The notes beneath the pieces were generated by a model. The model was not told the DNA's origin. It saw only the letters and a list, made by a program, of their open reading frames with translations, and did no database searches. A stretch of DNA of 46,991 nucleotides, taken from the NCBI GenBank assembly GCA_023249375.1, contig JAHFCT010000026.1, positions 1-46,991 of the forward strand. The letters run 5' to 3'. This document shows, one piece after another, positions 33,415 to 42,834 of this stretch (position 1 is its first letter; each line of letters begins with the position of its first letter). The stretch comes from Gemmatimonadota bacterium. Its GTDB lineage: Bacteria; Gemmatimonadota; Gemmatimonadetes; Gemmatimonadales; Gemmatimonadaceae. Both the position numbers and the translations under genes were made by a program.

Positions 33415-34000
33415 ACTGCGATTGCACGGCCGCGGCGGCCAGGGCACCGTCATTGCCTCCAAGCTGCTGGCCGTTGCGCTTTTTCTCGAAGGACGCGAAG
33501 TGCAGTCCTTTCCCATGTTCGGCGTCGAACGCCGCGGCTCGCCAGTGACGGCCTTCCTGCGCGTGGACGACGAGCCGCTCAAGCTGCGCTGCGAGATCCA
33601 GCAGCCGGATGAACTGATCGTCCTGGACCCGACGCTGATCGGCACCACCGACATCACGACGGGGCTCAAGACCGGCGGGCGCATTCTCATCAACACGGAT
33701 CTCGCTCCCGAGGATTTTCCGCAGCTCCTCGAGAAGGCCCACGTCAGCACCATCGACGCGTCAGGCATCGCGGTGCGGCACGGTCTCGGCGGCAGGGCGC
33801 AGCCGATCGTCAACACCGCCATTCTCGGCGCGTACGCGGCCGACACCGGATTGATCACGATGGCGAGCATGATCAACGCAATCCGCGAAGAGGTGCCCGT
33901 CCAGATTGACGCCAACATCGCCGCCGCGACTGAGGCCATGAGTGCGGTGCGTCACGCACCGATGGGCACGATTGTCGCGCGGGAGGCAGCGCATGCCTAA
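33407..34000 (+). CDS. porG: 2-oxoacid:ferredoxin oxidoreductase, gamma subunit
   Basis: The ATG at 33407 opens with MRELRLHGRGGQGTVIASKL, the invariant start of the gamma/gamma-like subunit (RGGQG motif), giving 197 residues, the usual size. MFGVERRGSPVTAFLRVDD and a later NTAILGAYA also fit the family. The subunit completes the PFOR/KOR-type complex that decarboxylates a 2-oxoacid with CoA and passes electrons to ferredoxin. The next gene starts inside its last codons (ATG 33993), so translation is coupled. Substrate (pyruvate, 2-oxoglutarate or branched 2-oxoacids) cannot be fixed from this subunit. Confidence 0.88.
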   Translation: MRELRLHGRGGQGTVIASKLLAVALFLEGREVQSFPMFGVERRGSPVTAFLRVDDEPLKLRCEIQQPDELIVLDPTLIGTTDITTGLKTGGRILINTDLAPEDFPQLLEKAHVSTIDASGIAVRHGLGGRAQPIVNTAILGAYAADTGLITMASMINAIREEVPVQIDANIAAATEAMSAVRHAPMGTIVAREAAHA

Positions 34001-35786
34001 GCACACCACCACGTCCGGCGGAGCGGCGCGCGTGCCTGAGCACATCACCACGACCAATGGCGCGCGGCACGTGCCGCAGGTGGCGATGAGTTCGATGTCG
34101 ACGCTCGCCACGCGCACCGGCTCCTGGAAATACCAGTATCCCGCGTATCACGATCGCGTGGCGCCCTGCAATGCCGGCTGTCCCGTGGGGATCGACATCG
34201 AAGGGTACATGAATCTGCTGCGCGAAGGACGCGTGGATGAAGCGCGCGACCTGCTGCTCGCGGAGAATCCGCTGCCCGCCGTCACGGGGCGCGTCTGTCA
34301 TCATCCGTGCGAGAACCAGTGCAATCGCCGCGCGCTCGATGAAGCGGTGGCGATCCACGCGGTGGAGCGCGCGATGGGCGACCTGGCGCATCAGCGTCCG
34401 GCGCCCGTCTTCCGAAGCGCGCTGCGCCCTGAACGCGTGGCGGTGGTGGGTTCGGGTCCGGCGGGTCTGGCCTGCGCGTATCATCTCGCGCGTTTCGGCT
34501 ACGGGGTGACCGTGTACGAAGCGGCGCCTGCGCCCGGTGGCATGCTGCGCCTCGGCATTCCCGAGTATCGCCTGCCGCGCGACGTGCTCGACCGCGACAT
34601 TGCGCGCGTGGCGGCGCACGGCGCGGAGATCAAATGCGGCGTGCGCATTGGGCGTGACATTTCGTGGGACGACCTGCATCGCACCTTCGATGCGATCTTC
34701 GTCGCGGTCGGCGCGCATGCGAGCCGCGCGCTCGGCGTCCCCGGCGAGGATCTCCCCGGTGTGCGCCCCGGCCTCGCGTTCCTGCGCGAGGTGAATCTCG
34801 GCGGCCGTCCCGACCTCGGACGCCACGTCGTGGTGGTCGGCGGCGGCAACACCGCGATGGATTGCGCGCGCTCGGCGATGCGGCTTGGCGCGCGCGTCAC
34901 CGTCGTCTATCGGCGCACGCGCGACGAGATGCCGGCGATTCGCGAGGAAGTGGAAGACGCGATGCGCGAGGGGGCGGAGTTCGTCTTTCTCGCCAACCCG
35001 TTGGCGTTCACGTCGGCGGCGGGACGCGTCGATGCGATCGTGTGCGAGCGGATGGCGCTGGGCGAACCGGACGCGAGCGGGCGCCGGCGTCCGATGCCGA
35101 CGGGCGAGCGCTTTACGGTGTACGCCGACACGGTGCTTTCGGCCATTGGCGAGTCCACGGCGCTCGACGGGTTCTATCCGGACGTGCAGGGCAGCGCGTC
35201 CGGACTCGAAGTGGACGCGCTGGGCGGAACGTCGCGCGATCTGCTCTATGCCGGCGGCGACGTCACCGACCTCGAGCGCACGGTGGCCGACGCGCTCGGC
35301 GCCGGCAAACGCGCGGCGCTCGGCATCGACCGGCACCTGCGCAAGCATCACGGCGATACGCACGAACTGAATGCGCTGCGCTTTGGCGAAGGCAACCTGA
35401 GCGCCGCACGATGGCTGCGGCGCGATCCGATTCGCCGCACCGACCCCATCAATCAGGTGGTGGGCGTCGACGACCTCAACTTCACCCAGTACCAGCGCGT
35501 GCGCCGGCATGCCGATCCGCATTTGCCCAGCGGCAGCGCGGTGACGGGGTTTGATGAGGTCAACGCCGGGCTGACGGCCAGCGAGGCGATGGACGAAGCC
35601 AAGCGCTGCCTCAACTGCGGCGTGTGCACCGAGTGCGATGTCTGCCTGATCTTCTGTCCCGACGCTGCCATCACGCACGCCGAAGGCGGCGCGTACGTGA
35701 TTGCGCTCGACTACTGCAAAGGCTGCGGCATCTGCGCCGCCGAGTGCCCGCGAGGGGCGATCACGATGACGCAGGACCGTCCATGA
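33993..35786 (+). CDS. GltD-like NAD(P)-binding flavoprotein fused to a 2x[4Fe-4S] ferredoxin (delta-like)
   Basis: The ATG at 33993 follows GGGAGG by 6 nt (597 aa). After ~45 low-complexity residues come the Fer4_20-type cluster region (APCNAGCPVGIDIEGYMNLL ... CHHPCENQCNR, ~60-115). An FAD/NAD(P) domain follows with VAVVGSGPAGLACAYHLARF (~150) and VVVVGGGNTAMDCARSAMRLG (~288). The C-terminal ferredoxin (~540-590) has CLNCGVCTECDVCLIFCP and CKGCGICAAECP. The first two parts are those of the glutamate-synthase small subunit; the last equals the delta subunit of four-subunit 2-oxoacid:ferredoxin oxidoreductases. Its place between gamma and alpha suggests it links oxidoreductase electrons to NAD(P)(H). 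It is 4-bp-overlapped with the alpha gene. Confidence 0.88.
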   Translation: MPKHTTTSGGAARVPEHITTTNGARHVPQVAMSSMSTLATRTGSWKYQYPAYHDRVAPCNAGCPVGIDIEGYMNLLREGRVDEARDLLLAENPLPAVTGRVCHHPCENQCNRRALDEAVAIHAVERAMGDLAHQRPAPVFRSALRPERVAVVGSGPAGLACAYHLARFGYGVTVYEAAPAPGGMLRLGIPEYRLPRDVLDRDIARVAAHGAEIKCGVRIGRDISWDDLHRTFDAIFVAVGAHASRALGVPGEDLPGVRPGLAFLREVNLGGRPDLGRHVVVVGGGNTAMDCARSAMRLGARVTVVYRRTRDEMPAIREEVEDAMREGAEFVFLANPLAFTSAAGRVDAIVCERMALGEPDASGRRRPMPTGERFTVYADTVLSAIGESTALDGFYPDVQGSASGLEVDALGGTSRDLLYAGGDVTDLERTVADALGAGKRAALGIDRHLRKHHGDTHELNALRFGEGNLSAARWLRRDPIRRTDPINQVVGVDDLNFTQYQRVRRHADPHLPSGSAVTGFDEVNAGLTASEAMDEAKRCLNCGVCTECDVCLIFCPDAAITHAEGGAYVIALDYCKGCGICAAECPRGAITMTQDRP

Positions 35787-36943
35787 AAAAGGTCATGGTG
35801 GGCAACCACGCGGTGGCGTGGGGCGTGCGACTGGCACGCGTCGAGGTGATCTCGGCGTATCCGATCACGCCGCAGACGCAGGTGGTGGAGAAGCTCAGCG
35901 AGATGTGCGCCGATGGCACGCTGCCGGCGCGCTTCATCAAGGTGGAGAGCGAGCACTCCGCCATGGCGGCGGTGATCGGCGCGTCGGCCACCGGTGTGCG
36001 CGCGTTCACGGCCTCGTCGTCGCACGGGCTGCTGTACATGCACGAGATGCTGCACTGGGCGGGCGGTGCACGCCTGCCCATCGTGATGGTCGACGTCAAT
36101 CGCGCCGTGGGCGCGCCGTGGAACATCTGGACCGACCAGAACGACAGCCTGTCGCAGCGCGACACGGGCTGGGTGCAGCTGTATTGCGAGACCAATCAGG
36201 AAGTGGTGGACACGACCATCATGGCGTTCAAGCTGGCCGAGACGCTTGACGTGCCGGTGATGCTGATGCTCGACGGTTTCTATCTCTCGCATACCGCGGA
36301 ACCGGTGGACGTGCCCGACCAGGAGATGGTCGATCGCTTCCTGCCGAAGCGCGCGGCGTCGTACAAGCTGGACGTGGAGAGTCCGCACGCCTTCGGCGCC
36401 CTTGTGAAGCCGGACGCCTACATGGAAATGCGCTTCCTGCAGCAGGAAGCGCTGCAGCAAGTGCCGCAGACGCTCGCGGCGATCGAGAAGGACTGGCAGC
36501 GGATGTTCGGCCGTTCGTACGGCGCGCTCGAGGCGTACCGCGCCGATGACGCCGAACTGCTGCTCGTGACGTCAGGCACTGTGACGTCGACGGCGCGCGC
36601 CGTGGTGGATGCCCGGCGGGCCGCGGGCGAGCGGGTGGGCCTGCTGAAGATGAAGATGTTCCGGCCGTTCCCGACGGCGCTGCTGCGCGATGCGCTGCGC
36701 GGCGTCCCGCGGGTGGCCGTGCTCGACCGCAACATTTCGCCGGGGCACGGCGGGATCTTTGCCGAAGAGCTGCGGTCGGCGCTCTACGACATACCAGACG
36801 CCGAGCGCCCCGAACTGTTCGGTTTCGTGCTCGGCCTGGGCGGGCGCGACATCACGCCGGCCGTGATTGACGAAGTCATCGAAAAGACACGCGCCGGAGT
36901 TGTGCCGTCGCGCGAGGACCTTTGGGTGGGAGTGAACCCGTGA
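35783..36943 (+). CDS. porA: 2-oxoacid:ferredoxin oxidoreductase, alpha subunit
   Basis: The ATG at 35783 overlaps the previous stop (ATGA). The 386-residue protein carries EVISAYPITPQTQVVEKL, the pyrimidine-binding/transketolase N motif, KVESEHSAMAAVIGASATGVRAFTASSS, and a C-terminal SGTVTSTARAVVDARRAAGE with VLDRNISPGHGGIFAEEL. These are the alpha-subunit signatures of pyruvate-type (Por) enzymes, and length is normal. Alpha and beta form the thiamine-diphosphate active site. The pyruvate assignment is favoured over 2-oxoglutarate by the separate gamma and ferredoxin parts, but this is inference. Confidence 0.88.
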   Translation: MKKVMVGNHAVAWGVRLARVEVISAYPITPQTQVVEKLSEMCADGTLPARFIKVESEHSAMAAVIGASATGVRAFTASSSHGLLYMHEMLHWAGGARLPIVMVDVNRAVGAPWNIWTDQNDSLSQRDTGWVQLYCETNQEVVDTTIMAFKLAETLDVPVMLMLDGFYLSHTAEPVDVPDQEMVDRFLPKRAASYKLDVESPHAFGALVKPDAYMEMRFLQQEALQQVPQTLAAIEKDWQRMFGRSYGALEAYRADDAELLLVTSGTVTSTARAVVDARRAAGERVGLLKMKMFRPFPTALLRDALRGVPRVAVLDRNISPGHGGIFAEELRSALYDIPDAERPELFGFVLGLGGRDITPAVIDEVIEKTRAGVVPSREDLWVGVNP

Positions 36944-37857
36944 GCCAGCTGCGCATCAACGAACTCATTCCCGAAGGACGGCTGCTCGCGTCGGGGCATT
37001 TGGCGTGCCCTGGGTGCGCCGCGCCGCTGGCGATGAAGCTGGCGCTCAATGCGCTCGGCGCCAACACGATTGTCGTGATGCCGGCCTGTTGCTACACCAT
37101 CATCGCCGGCCCGTGGCCGCAGAGTTCGCTCCAAGTGCCCGTGTTTCATACGGCGTTTGCCACGGGACCCGCGGTGGCGAGTGGCATCCGCGCCGCACTC
37201 GACACGCAGGGGAAGTTCGACACCACGGTGCTCGTGTGGGTCGGTGACGGCGGAACGTTTGACATCGGCCTGCAATCGCTGTCGGGGGCGGCCGAGCGCA
37301 ACGAGAACATCCTGTACGTCTGCTACGACAACGAGGCGTATATGAACACCGGTATCCAGCGCTCGTCGGCGACGCCGTGGGGCGCGTGGACGACGACGAC
37401 GCCGGCGCAGTTTCCCGAGGCCTCGAACAAGAAAGACATCCTCGCCATCATGGCGGCGCACAACATTCCGTACGCCGCGACGGCGACGCCCGCGTATCCC
37501 GTGGACTTCATCGCCAAGGTGAACAAGGCGAAAGCGATGCGCGGGACGCGCTTCATCCACCTGCTGTCACCGTGCCCGCCGGGGTGGAAGTGCGGCGACG
37601 ACGAAGGGCTTGAGCTGGCCCGCATGGCGGTACAGAGCCGCGTCTTCCCGATGGTTGAAGTGGAAGACGGGCAGCACTGGCGCGTGACGATGGAGCATGC
37701 CGGTGATCCGGTGGAGCCGTATCTGCGCCGTCAGGGACGGTTCCGGCATCTCAGTGGGGAACAGGTGACACACATCCAGCGCGAGATCACGGCGCGGTGG
37801 GAGTCCCTGCAGCGGCGCGCGCAGGCTGAGCCGCTGGTGCCCGCCGGGGCCATGTGA
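36940..37857 (+). CDS. porB: 2-oxoacid:ferredoxin oxidoreductase, beta (TPP-binding) subunit
   Basis: The GTG at 36940 overlaps the alpha stop by 4 bp; a GTG at 36922 is less likely. The 305-residue product has GHLACPGCAAPLAM and MPACCYTI (cysteines for the proximal [4Fe-4S] cluster). It also has the thiamine-diphosphate motif WVGDGGTFDIGLQSLSGAAE...CYDNEAYMNTGIQRS and HLLSPCPPGWKC, all typical of Por/Kor beta subunits. It ends the operon; a GCGGGA/TCCCGC hairpin at 37870-37885 follows. The next gene, glutamate dehydrogenase, is 256 nt away with its own upstream region. Confidence 0.9.
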   Translation: MSQLRINELIPEGRLLASGHLACPGCAAPLAMKLALNALGANTIVVMPACCYTIIAGPWPQSSLQVPVFHTAFATGPAVASGIRAALDTQGKFDTTVLVWVGDGGTFDIGLQSLSGAAERNENILYVCYDNEAYMNTGIQRSSATPWGAWTTTTPAQFPEASNKKDILAIMAAHNIPYAATATPAYPVDFIAKVNKAKAMRGTRFIHLLSPCPPGWKCGDDEGLELARMAVQSRVFPMVEVEDGQHWRVTMEHAGDPVEPYLRRQGRFRHLSGEQVTHIQREITARWESLQRRAQAEPLVPAGAM

Positions 37858-38113
37858 TTGTTCGACTGCGCGGGAGGGTTCCCGCCGCCCTTCCGCCAGC
37901 AATTTCCTGATGTCCCGTGAGCAACTTCCCTCTCGCCGCCGGATGCGGCAGAGGCGAGCTTCAAGGGCATCGCACGGCGTCGAGGACGCGTGCGAGGGAT
38001 GACGCCGACACGCGGCGTTCGCCCACCGCACGAAGCCCGCTGAGCCGCTGACGCTTCACGTTTCCATACGGCCAAACCAACAACTTTCGCGTTTGCTGAA
38101 GGGAGTAACCACC

Positions 38114-39550
38114 ATGAGCACCACAGGCACCATGACCCCGAGCACCAAGCACGACGTCGGCGCGATGAACCCGCTGAAGAACCTCACGGGCAAGGCGTAT
38201 GTCGCCGCCCTGATGGAGCAGGTCAAGGCGAAGAACCCGGCTGAACCCGAATTCCACCAGGCCGTCGAAGAAGTCGTTGATTCGCTGAGCCTCGTCCTCG
38301 ACCGCCACCCCGAATATCGCGCGGCCCACATCATCGAGCGTCTCATCGAGGCGGAACGCGTGATCCTGTTCCGCGTGCCCTGGGTCGATGACAATGGCGA
38401 GATGCAGGTCAACCGCGGCTTCCGCATCGAGATGAACAGCGCCATCGGCCCGTACAAGGGCGGCCTGCGCTTCCACCCCTCGGTGAACCTCGGCATCCTG
38501 AAGTTCCTCGCGTTCGAGCAGGTGCTCAAGAACTCCCTCACGACGCTGCCGATGGGCGGCGGCAAGGGCGGCACCGATTTCGACCCGAAGGGCAAGAGCG
38601 ACAACGAAGTCATGCATTTCTGCCAGAGCTTCATGACCGAGCTCTTCCGCCACATCGGGCCGGACACGGACGTGCCGGCTGGTGACATCGGCGTCGGCGG
38701 CCGCGAACTCGGCTTCCTGTTTGGACAGTACAAGCGCATTCGCAACGAATTCACCGGCGTGCTGACGGGCAAGGGACGCAACTGGGGCGGCTCGCTCATT
38801 CGTCCGGAAGCCACAGGCTACGGCTGCGTGTACTTCGCGGTTGAGATGCTCGCCGGTCGCGGTGAGACGCTCAAGGGCAAGACCTGCCTCGTGAGCGGCA
38901 GCGGCAACGTGTCGCAGTACACGGTCGAGAAGATCAACGACCTGGGCGGCAAGGTGGTGACGCTGTCCGACTCGAACGGCTTCATCTTTGATCCCGCGGG
39001 CATCGACGCGACGAAGCTGGCCTTCGTGATGGATCTCAAGAACAAGCGCCGCGGCCGCATCGAAGAGTACGCCAAGAAGTTCCCGGGCTCGACGTACACG
39101 CCGGTCAACCCGGCGCTCGGCTACAACCCGATGTGGGACGTCAAGGCCGAGTGCGCGTTCCCGAGCGCCACGCAGAACGAGATCAACGTGACGGACGCCA
39201 AGAACCTGCTGAAGAACGGCTGCATGCTCGTGAGCGAAGGCGCCAACATGCCGACGACGCTCGACGGCGTGAAGCTCTTCCTCGACGCGAAGATCCTGTA
39301 CGGGCCGGCCAAGGCCGCCAACGCCGGTGGCGTGGCCGTGTCGGGCCTTGAGATGTCGCAGAACAGCATGCGGTACAGCTGGACGCGCGAGGAAGTGGAT
39401 GCCAAGCTGCACCAGATCATGAAGAGCATCTACAAGGCAGCCAGCGACGCGGCCATCGAGTACGGCACGCCGGGCAACCTGGTGAACGGCGCGAATATCG
39501 CCGGCTTCATCAAGGTGGCCGACGCCATGATGGATCAGGGCGCCGTCTGA
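38114..39550 (+). CDS. gdhA: NADP-type glutamate dehydrogenase
   Basis: The ATG at 38114 follows GGGAG by ~8 nt. The 478-residue protein has ~30 extra N-terminal residues compared with E. coli GdhA. It contains VNRGFRIEMNSAIGPYKGGLRFHPSVN, LTTLPMGGGKGGTDFDPKGK (catalytic Lys), FMTELFRHIGPDTDVPAGDIG and the Rossmann motif VSGSGNVSQYT. It reversibly converts 2-oxoglutarate and ammonia to glutamate with NADP(H); the hexameric small-GDH class is clear from length and motifs. NADPH preference is inferred from family. Two hairpins follow the stop. Placement after the 2-oxoacid oxidoreductase links carbon skeletons to ammonia assimilation. Confidence 0.93.
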   Translation: MSTTGTMTPSTKHDVGAMNPLKNLTGKAYVAALMEQVKAKNPAEPEFHQAVEEVVDSLSLVLDRHPEYRAAHIIERLIEAERVILFRVPWVDDNGEMQVNRGFRIEMNSAIGPYKGGLRFHPSVNLGILKFLAFEQVLKNSLTTLPMGGGKGGTDFDPKGKSDNEVMHFCQSFMTELFRHIGPDTDVPAGDIGVGGRELGFLFGQYKRIRNEFTGVLTGKGRNWGGSLIRPEATGYGCVYFAVEMLAGRGETLKGKTCLVSGSGNVSQYTVEKINDLGGKVVTLSDSNGFIFDPAGIDATKLAFVMDLKNKRRGRIEEYAKKFPGSTYTPVNPALGYNPMWDVKAECAFPSATQNEINVTDAKNLLKNGCMLVSEGANMPTTLDGVKLFLDAKILYGPAKAANAGGVAVSGLEMSQNSMRYSWTREEVDAKLHQIMKSIYKAASDAAIEYGTPGNLVNGANIAGFIKVADAMMDQGAV

Positions 39551-39555
39551 TTTCA

Positions 39556-39617
39556 CACGGTCTTCGGACCGTGCACGGGCGCGGGGTGGGCAGTCGCCAC
39601 CCCGCGCCCTTATCTTT
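39556..39617 (+). terminator. Double hairpin terminator of gdhA
   Basis: The first is CACGGTC-TTCG-GACCGTG (39556-39573), a 7-bp stem on a stable UUCG tetraloop. The second (39577-39609) is a 13-bp stem GGGCGCGGGGTGG/CCACCCCGCGCCC followed by TTATCTTT. The second is the actual terminator; the first may stabilise the 3' end. Confidence 0.85.
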
Positions 39618-39641
39618 GGGCACGAAGGGAGGACCACGGGC

Positions 39642-42608
39642 GTGAGCGAACGCGCGAATCAGCCGCGCTCCGACGAGACATTGCCGTCGGAGCTGTTTCA
39701 GGACCTGATGCCCTACCGGGTGCAGGACATCCTGCTCGTCTCAAGCCTGTACGACGCGTTCACGTTGCAGGAAGACGGCCGGCTCAACGAGCTGGTGATG
39801 AGCGAGTTCATCGACGTCGACACGTACCACACGCCCCACATCACGCACGTGTCGAGCGGCGCCGAGGCGGTGGCCAAGGCGCGCGCGCAGCGCCGCTTCA
39901 ATCTGGTCATCACGACGATCTACCCGGGAGACATGGACGCCACGGTGCTCGCGCAGAAGCTGGCGGAGGCCGGGCTCGACGTGCCGGTGCTGGTGCTGGC
40001 GTACGATCATCGCGAACTCACCGACTTCGTGGCGCGCGCCGACCTGTCGCGCATCGACCGCTGCTTCCTGTGGCAGGGGGATGCGCGCATCCTGCTGGCG
40101 ATGGTCAACTACGTCGAGGACCAGCGCAACGTCGCGCACGACACGGCGACCACCGGCGTGCGCGTGGTGCTGCTCGTCGAGGACAGCATCCGCTACTACT
40201 CCTCGCTGCTCCCCACCGTCTACACCGAGATCATCCGGCAGTCCGCGCACGCGCTCGGCGAGGGAAGCAACCTGTCGCACAAGCTGGTGCGCCTGCGGGC
40301 GCGGCCGAAGATCCTGCTCTGCACGTCATACGAAGAGGCGTGGGCGCAGTGGACGACGTACCGCGAACACGTGCTCGGCATCATCACCGATGTCGAGTTT
40401 CCGCAGGGCGGTACCGTGGAACGCGACGCCGGCTTCGCACTGGCCCGCGCCGTGCGCGCGCAGGAGCCGGACGTGCCCATCCTCATGCAGAGCGGCCGCA
40501 CCGAGTACTTTGTGCGCGCCGCCGAGGCGGGCCTGCCCTTCGTGCTCAAGGGCTCGCCGACGATGCTGCACGAGCTGCATGGCTTCATCCTCGAGCATTT
40601 CGCCTTCGGTGATTTCGTATTCCGCCTGCCCGACGGCCGCGAAGTCGGACGCGCCGAGGACCTGCGCGGGCTGGAGGCGCAGCTCGCCACGGTGCCGGTG
40701 GAGAGCCTCGTGAATCACGGCGAGCGCAATCACTTCTCCACGTGGCTCGCCGCGCGTGCCGAGTTCGGACTCTCGCACCGGCTGCGGGCACGCAAGATCT
40801 CGGACTATCCCTCGCTCGAGGATCTGCGCGCCGATCTCATCAATTCCATCGCCGTCTATCGCGACGACCAGACGCAGCTCCAGGTGGGTGATTTCGATCG
40901 CGAGATCTTCGATGCGTCGGTGCCCTTCTTCGCGCGCATCGGCGGCGGTTCGATCGGCGGCAAGGCGCGCGGCCTCGCGTTCGTGCGGCGCCTGGTGGGG
41001 TTGTACGGCGTGAACCGCCGCTTCCGCGGCGTCCACGTGGGGGTGCCGCGAGCCGTCGTGCTTGGCACCGACGTCTTCGACCGCTTCCTCGCCGACAACG
41101 AGCTGATGGATTTCGCCATTCACGCCACCGATGACGCCGAGCTGCGGCGGCGCTTCATCGCGGCGCGGCTCCCCGATGATGTGCTCGCCGATCTCGACGC
41201 GTTCCTCCGGCAGGCGCGCTGGCCGCTGGCGGTGCGCTCGTCGAGCCTGCTCGAAGACTCGCAGTACCAGCCGTTCACGGGCGTCTATGACACGTTCATG
41301 CTGCCCAACCGTCATCCGGACCACGACGAACGGCTGGCGCGCCTGATTGAGGCGGTGAAGCGCGTGTACGCGTCGACGTTCCTGCAGAACGCCAAAGCGT
41401 ACCTGCGCGCCACGCCGTACCGTCTCGAAGAAGAAAAGATGGCGGTCATCATTCAAAAGGTCGTGGGCGCCGAGCACGGCTCGCGCTTCTATCCCGACTT
41501 CTCGGGTGTGGCGCGGTCGTACAACTACTATCCAGCCGCACCGCTGCGGGCCGAAGATGGCGTCGCGGCCGTGGCGCTTGGACTCGGCCGCGCCGTGGTT
41601 GAGGGCGGGCGCGTGCTCTCGTTCTGCCCGCGCGCGCCGCGCAACCTCATCCAGTTCTCCTCGGTGGACGACATCGTCGCCAACTCGCAGCGGCAGTTCT
41701 GGGCGGTTGAGTTCGGAGAGGACGACGGCGGAAGTCCCGAGCACGGCATGCGTGAGACGTGTTTTGATCTCGACGCCGCCGAGGAGGACGGGACGCTGTC
41801 AGCGCTCGGCTCGACGTACTCTCCCGAGAACGACGCCGTGTACGATGGGGTTTCGCGCGCCGGTGTGCGCCTGGTGAGCTTCGCGTCGATCCTGAAGCAC
41901 AACGCCTTTCCCTTGGCGCCGCTGCTCACGGAGCTGCTTGAAATCGGTGCCAGCGGCATGAACCGGCCGTGTGAGATGGAGTTCGCCGTGCGACTCGGCC
42001 GGCACGGCGAAGCGCATGAGTTTGGGTTCCTGCAGCTGAGGCCGCTCGTGCTGTCGCGCGAATCGACGGAGTTGGACATTGGCGACGCCGATCCCGCGTC
42101 GATGGTCTGCCGGAGCCCGCGCGTGCTCGGCGATGGCGTCGTCGATACGCTGCGCCACGTGGTCGTGGTCGACTCACTGCGGTTCGATCGGTCGCAGAGC
42201 ATGGAGGCGGCCGGCGCGATCGCGCGCCTCAACGCGTCGCTCGTCGAGCGCGGCCTGCCGTATCTGCTGATTGGCGTCGGGCGCTGGGGTTCGTCTGATC
42301 CGTGGCTGGGCATTCCGGTGCGGTGGGAGGAGATCTCTGGAGCGCGCGTGATCGTCGAGTCGGGGTTCCGCGATTTTCGCGTCACGCCGTCGCAGGGGAG
42401 CCACTTCTTCCAGAATCTCGTGTCGTTCCAGGTGGGCTACTTCACGACGAATCCCGATTTTGGCGACGGCTTTGTCGACTGGGACTGGCTGGCGGCACAG
42501 CCCGCGGTCTCGGAAGACGGACACGTGCGACTGCTCGAGTTCGAGCGGCCGCTGGTGGTGCGAATGAACGGGCGAAAGAGCGAGGGAGTGATTCTGAAGC
42601 CGCAGTAA
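39642..42608 (+). CDS. Receiver-domain/PEP-pyruvate-binding fusion protein (988 aa)
   Basis: The start is GTG with GGGAGG ~8-10 nt upstream. Two receiver-like domains come first. The one at ~22-150 lacks the acid pocket. The one at ~173-305 has E180-D181, D250 in GIITDVEF and K303 in FVLKGSP, so it looks phosphorylatable. The middle and C-terminal part contains a PPDK/PEP-synthase N-terminal (ATP-grasp) region: IGGGSIGGKARGLAFVRRL (~425), LAVRSSSLLEDSQYQPFTGV (~530) and GFLQLRPLV (~800). There is no phosphohistidine (TGGxxSHAA) or PEP-utilising C-domain, so it is not a complete PEP synthase. Similar response-regulator/PEP-binding fusions are known mainly from Bacteroidota and have no established function. 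Confidence 0.75.
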   Translation: MSERANQPRSDETLPSELFQDLMPYRVQDILLVSSLYDAFTLQEDGRLNELVMSEFIDVDTYHTPHITHVSSGAEAVAKARAQRRFNLVITTIYPGDMDATVLAQKLAEAGLDVPVLVLAYDHRELTDFVARADLSRIDRCFLWQGDARILLAMVNYVEDQRNVAHDTATTGVRVVLLVEDSIRYYSSLLPTVYTEIIRQSAHALGEGSNLSHKLVRLRARPKILLCTSYEEAWAQWTTYREHVLGIITDVEFPQGGTVERDAGFALARAVRAQEPDVPILMQSGRTEYFVRAAEAGLPFVLKGSPTMLHELHGFILEHFAFGDFVFRLPDGREVGRAEDLRGLEAQLATVPVESLVNHGERNHFSTWLAARAEFGLSHRLRARKISDYPSLEDLRADLINSIAVYRDDQTQLQVGDFDREIFDASVPFFARIGGGSIGGKARGLAFVRRLVGLYGVNRRFRGVHVGVPRAVVLGTDVFDRFLADNELMDFAIHATDDAELRRRFIAARLPDDVLADLDAFLRQARWPLAVRSSSLLEDSQYQPFTGVYDTFMLPNRHPDHDERLARLIEAVKRVYASTFLQNAKAYLRATPYRLEEEKMAVIIQKVVGAEHGSRFYPDFSGVARSYNYYPAAPLRAEDGVAAVALGLGRAVVEGGRVLSFCPRAPRNLIQFSSVDDIVANSQRQFWAVEFGEDDGGSPEHGMRETCFDLDAAEEDGTLSALGSTYSPENDAVYDGVSRAGVRLVSFASILKHNAFPLAPLLTELLEIGASGMNRPCEMEFAVRLGRHGEAHEFGFLQLRPLVLSRESTELDIGDADPASMVCRSPRVLGDGVVDTLRHVVVVDSLRFDRSQSMEAAGAIARLNASLVERGLPYLLIGVGRWGSSDPWLGIPVRWEEISGARVIVESGFRDFRVTPSQGSHFFQNLVSFQVGYFTTNPDFGDGFVDWDWLAAQPAVSEDGHVRLLEFERPLVVRMNGRKSEGVILKPQ

Positions 42609-42834
42609 GCGTGGCTCGCGCCGCTCTAAGCGCTGCTCTAAGCGCTGCTCGCGCCGTAGTGAGCGCGGTTTGCGCCGCCGCGGGTGGCCACGAGAGTCCT
42701 CTGCTAGCCACTCGACGCGCGAAACGTTTGATTTTCGGCTCGGATCGTCGTACGATCAGCGTGTCGGTCAATCGTGGTACCGCTGCGCGCCGCCACGCGG
42801 CGCGCCGTCGTCTTGTATGGCAAGGAGCGTTCAT

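Noticed and set aside
37858-38113. Search for a leader peptide or riboswitch before gdhA
   Set aside because: Only a weak hairpin and a normal ribosome binding site were found, with no amino-acid-rich short ORF and no terminator with a U-tract.
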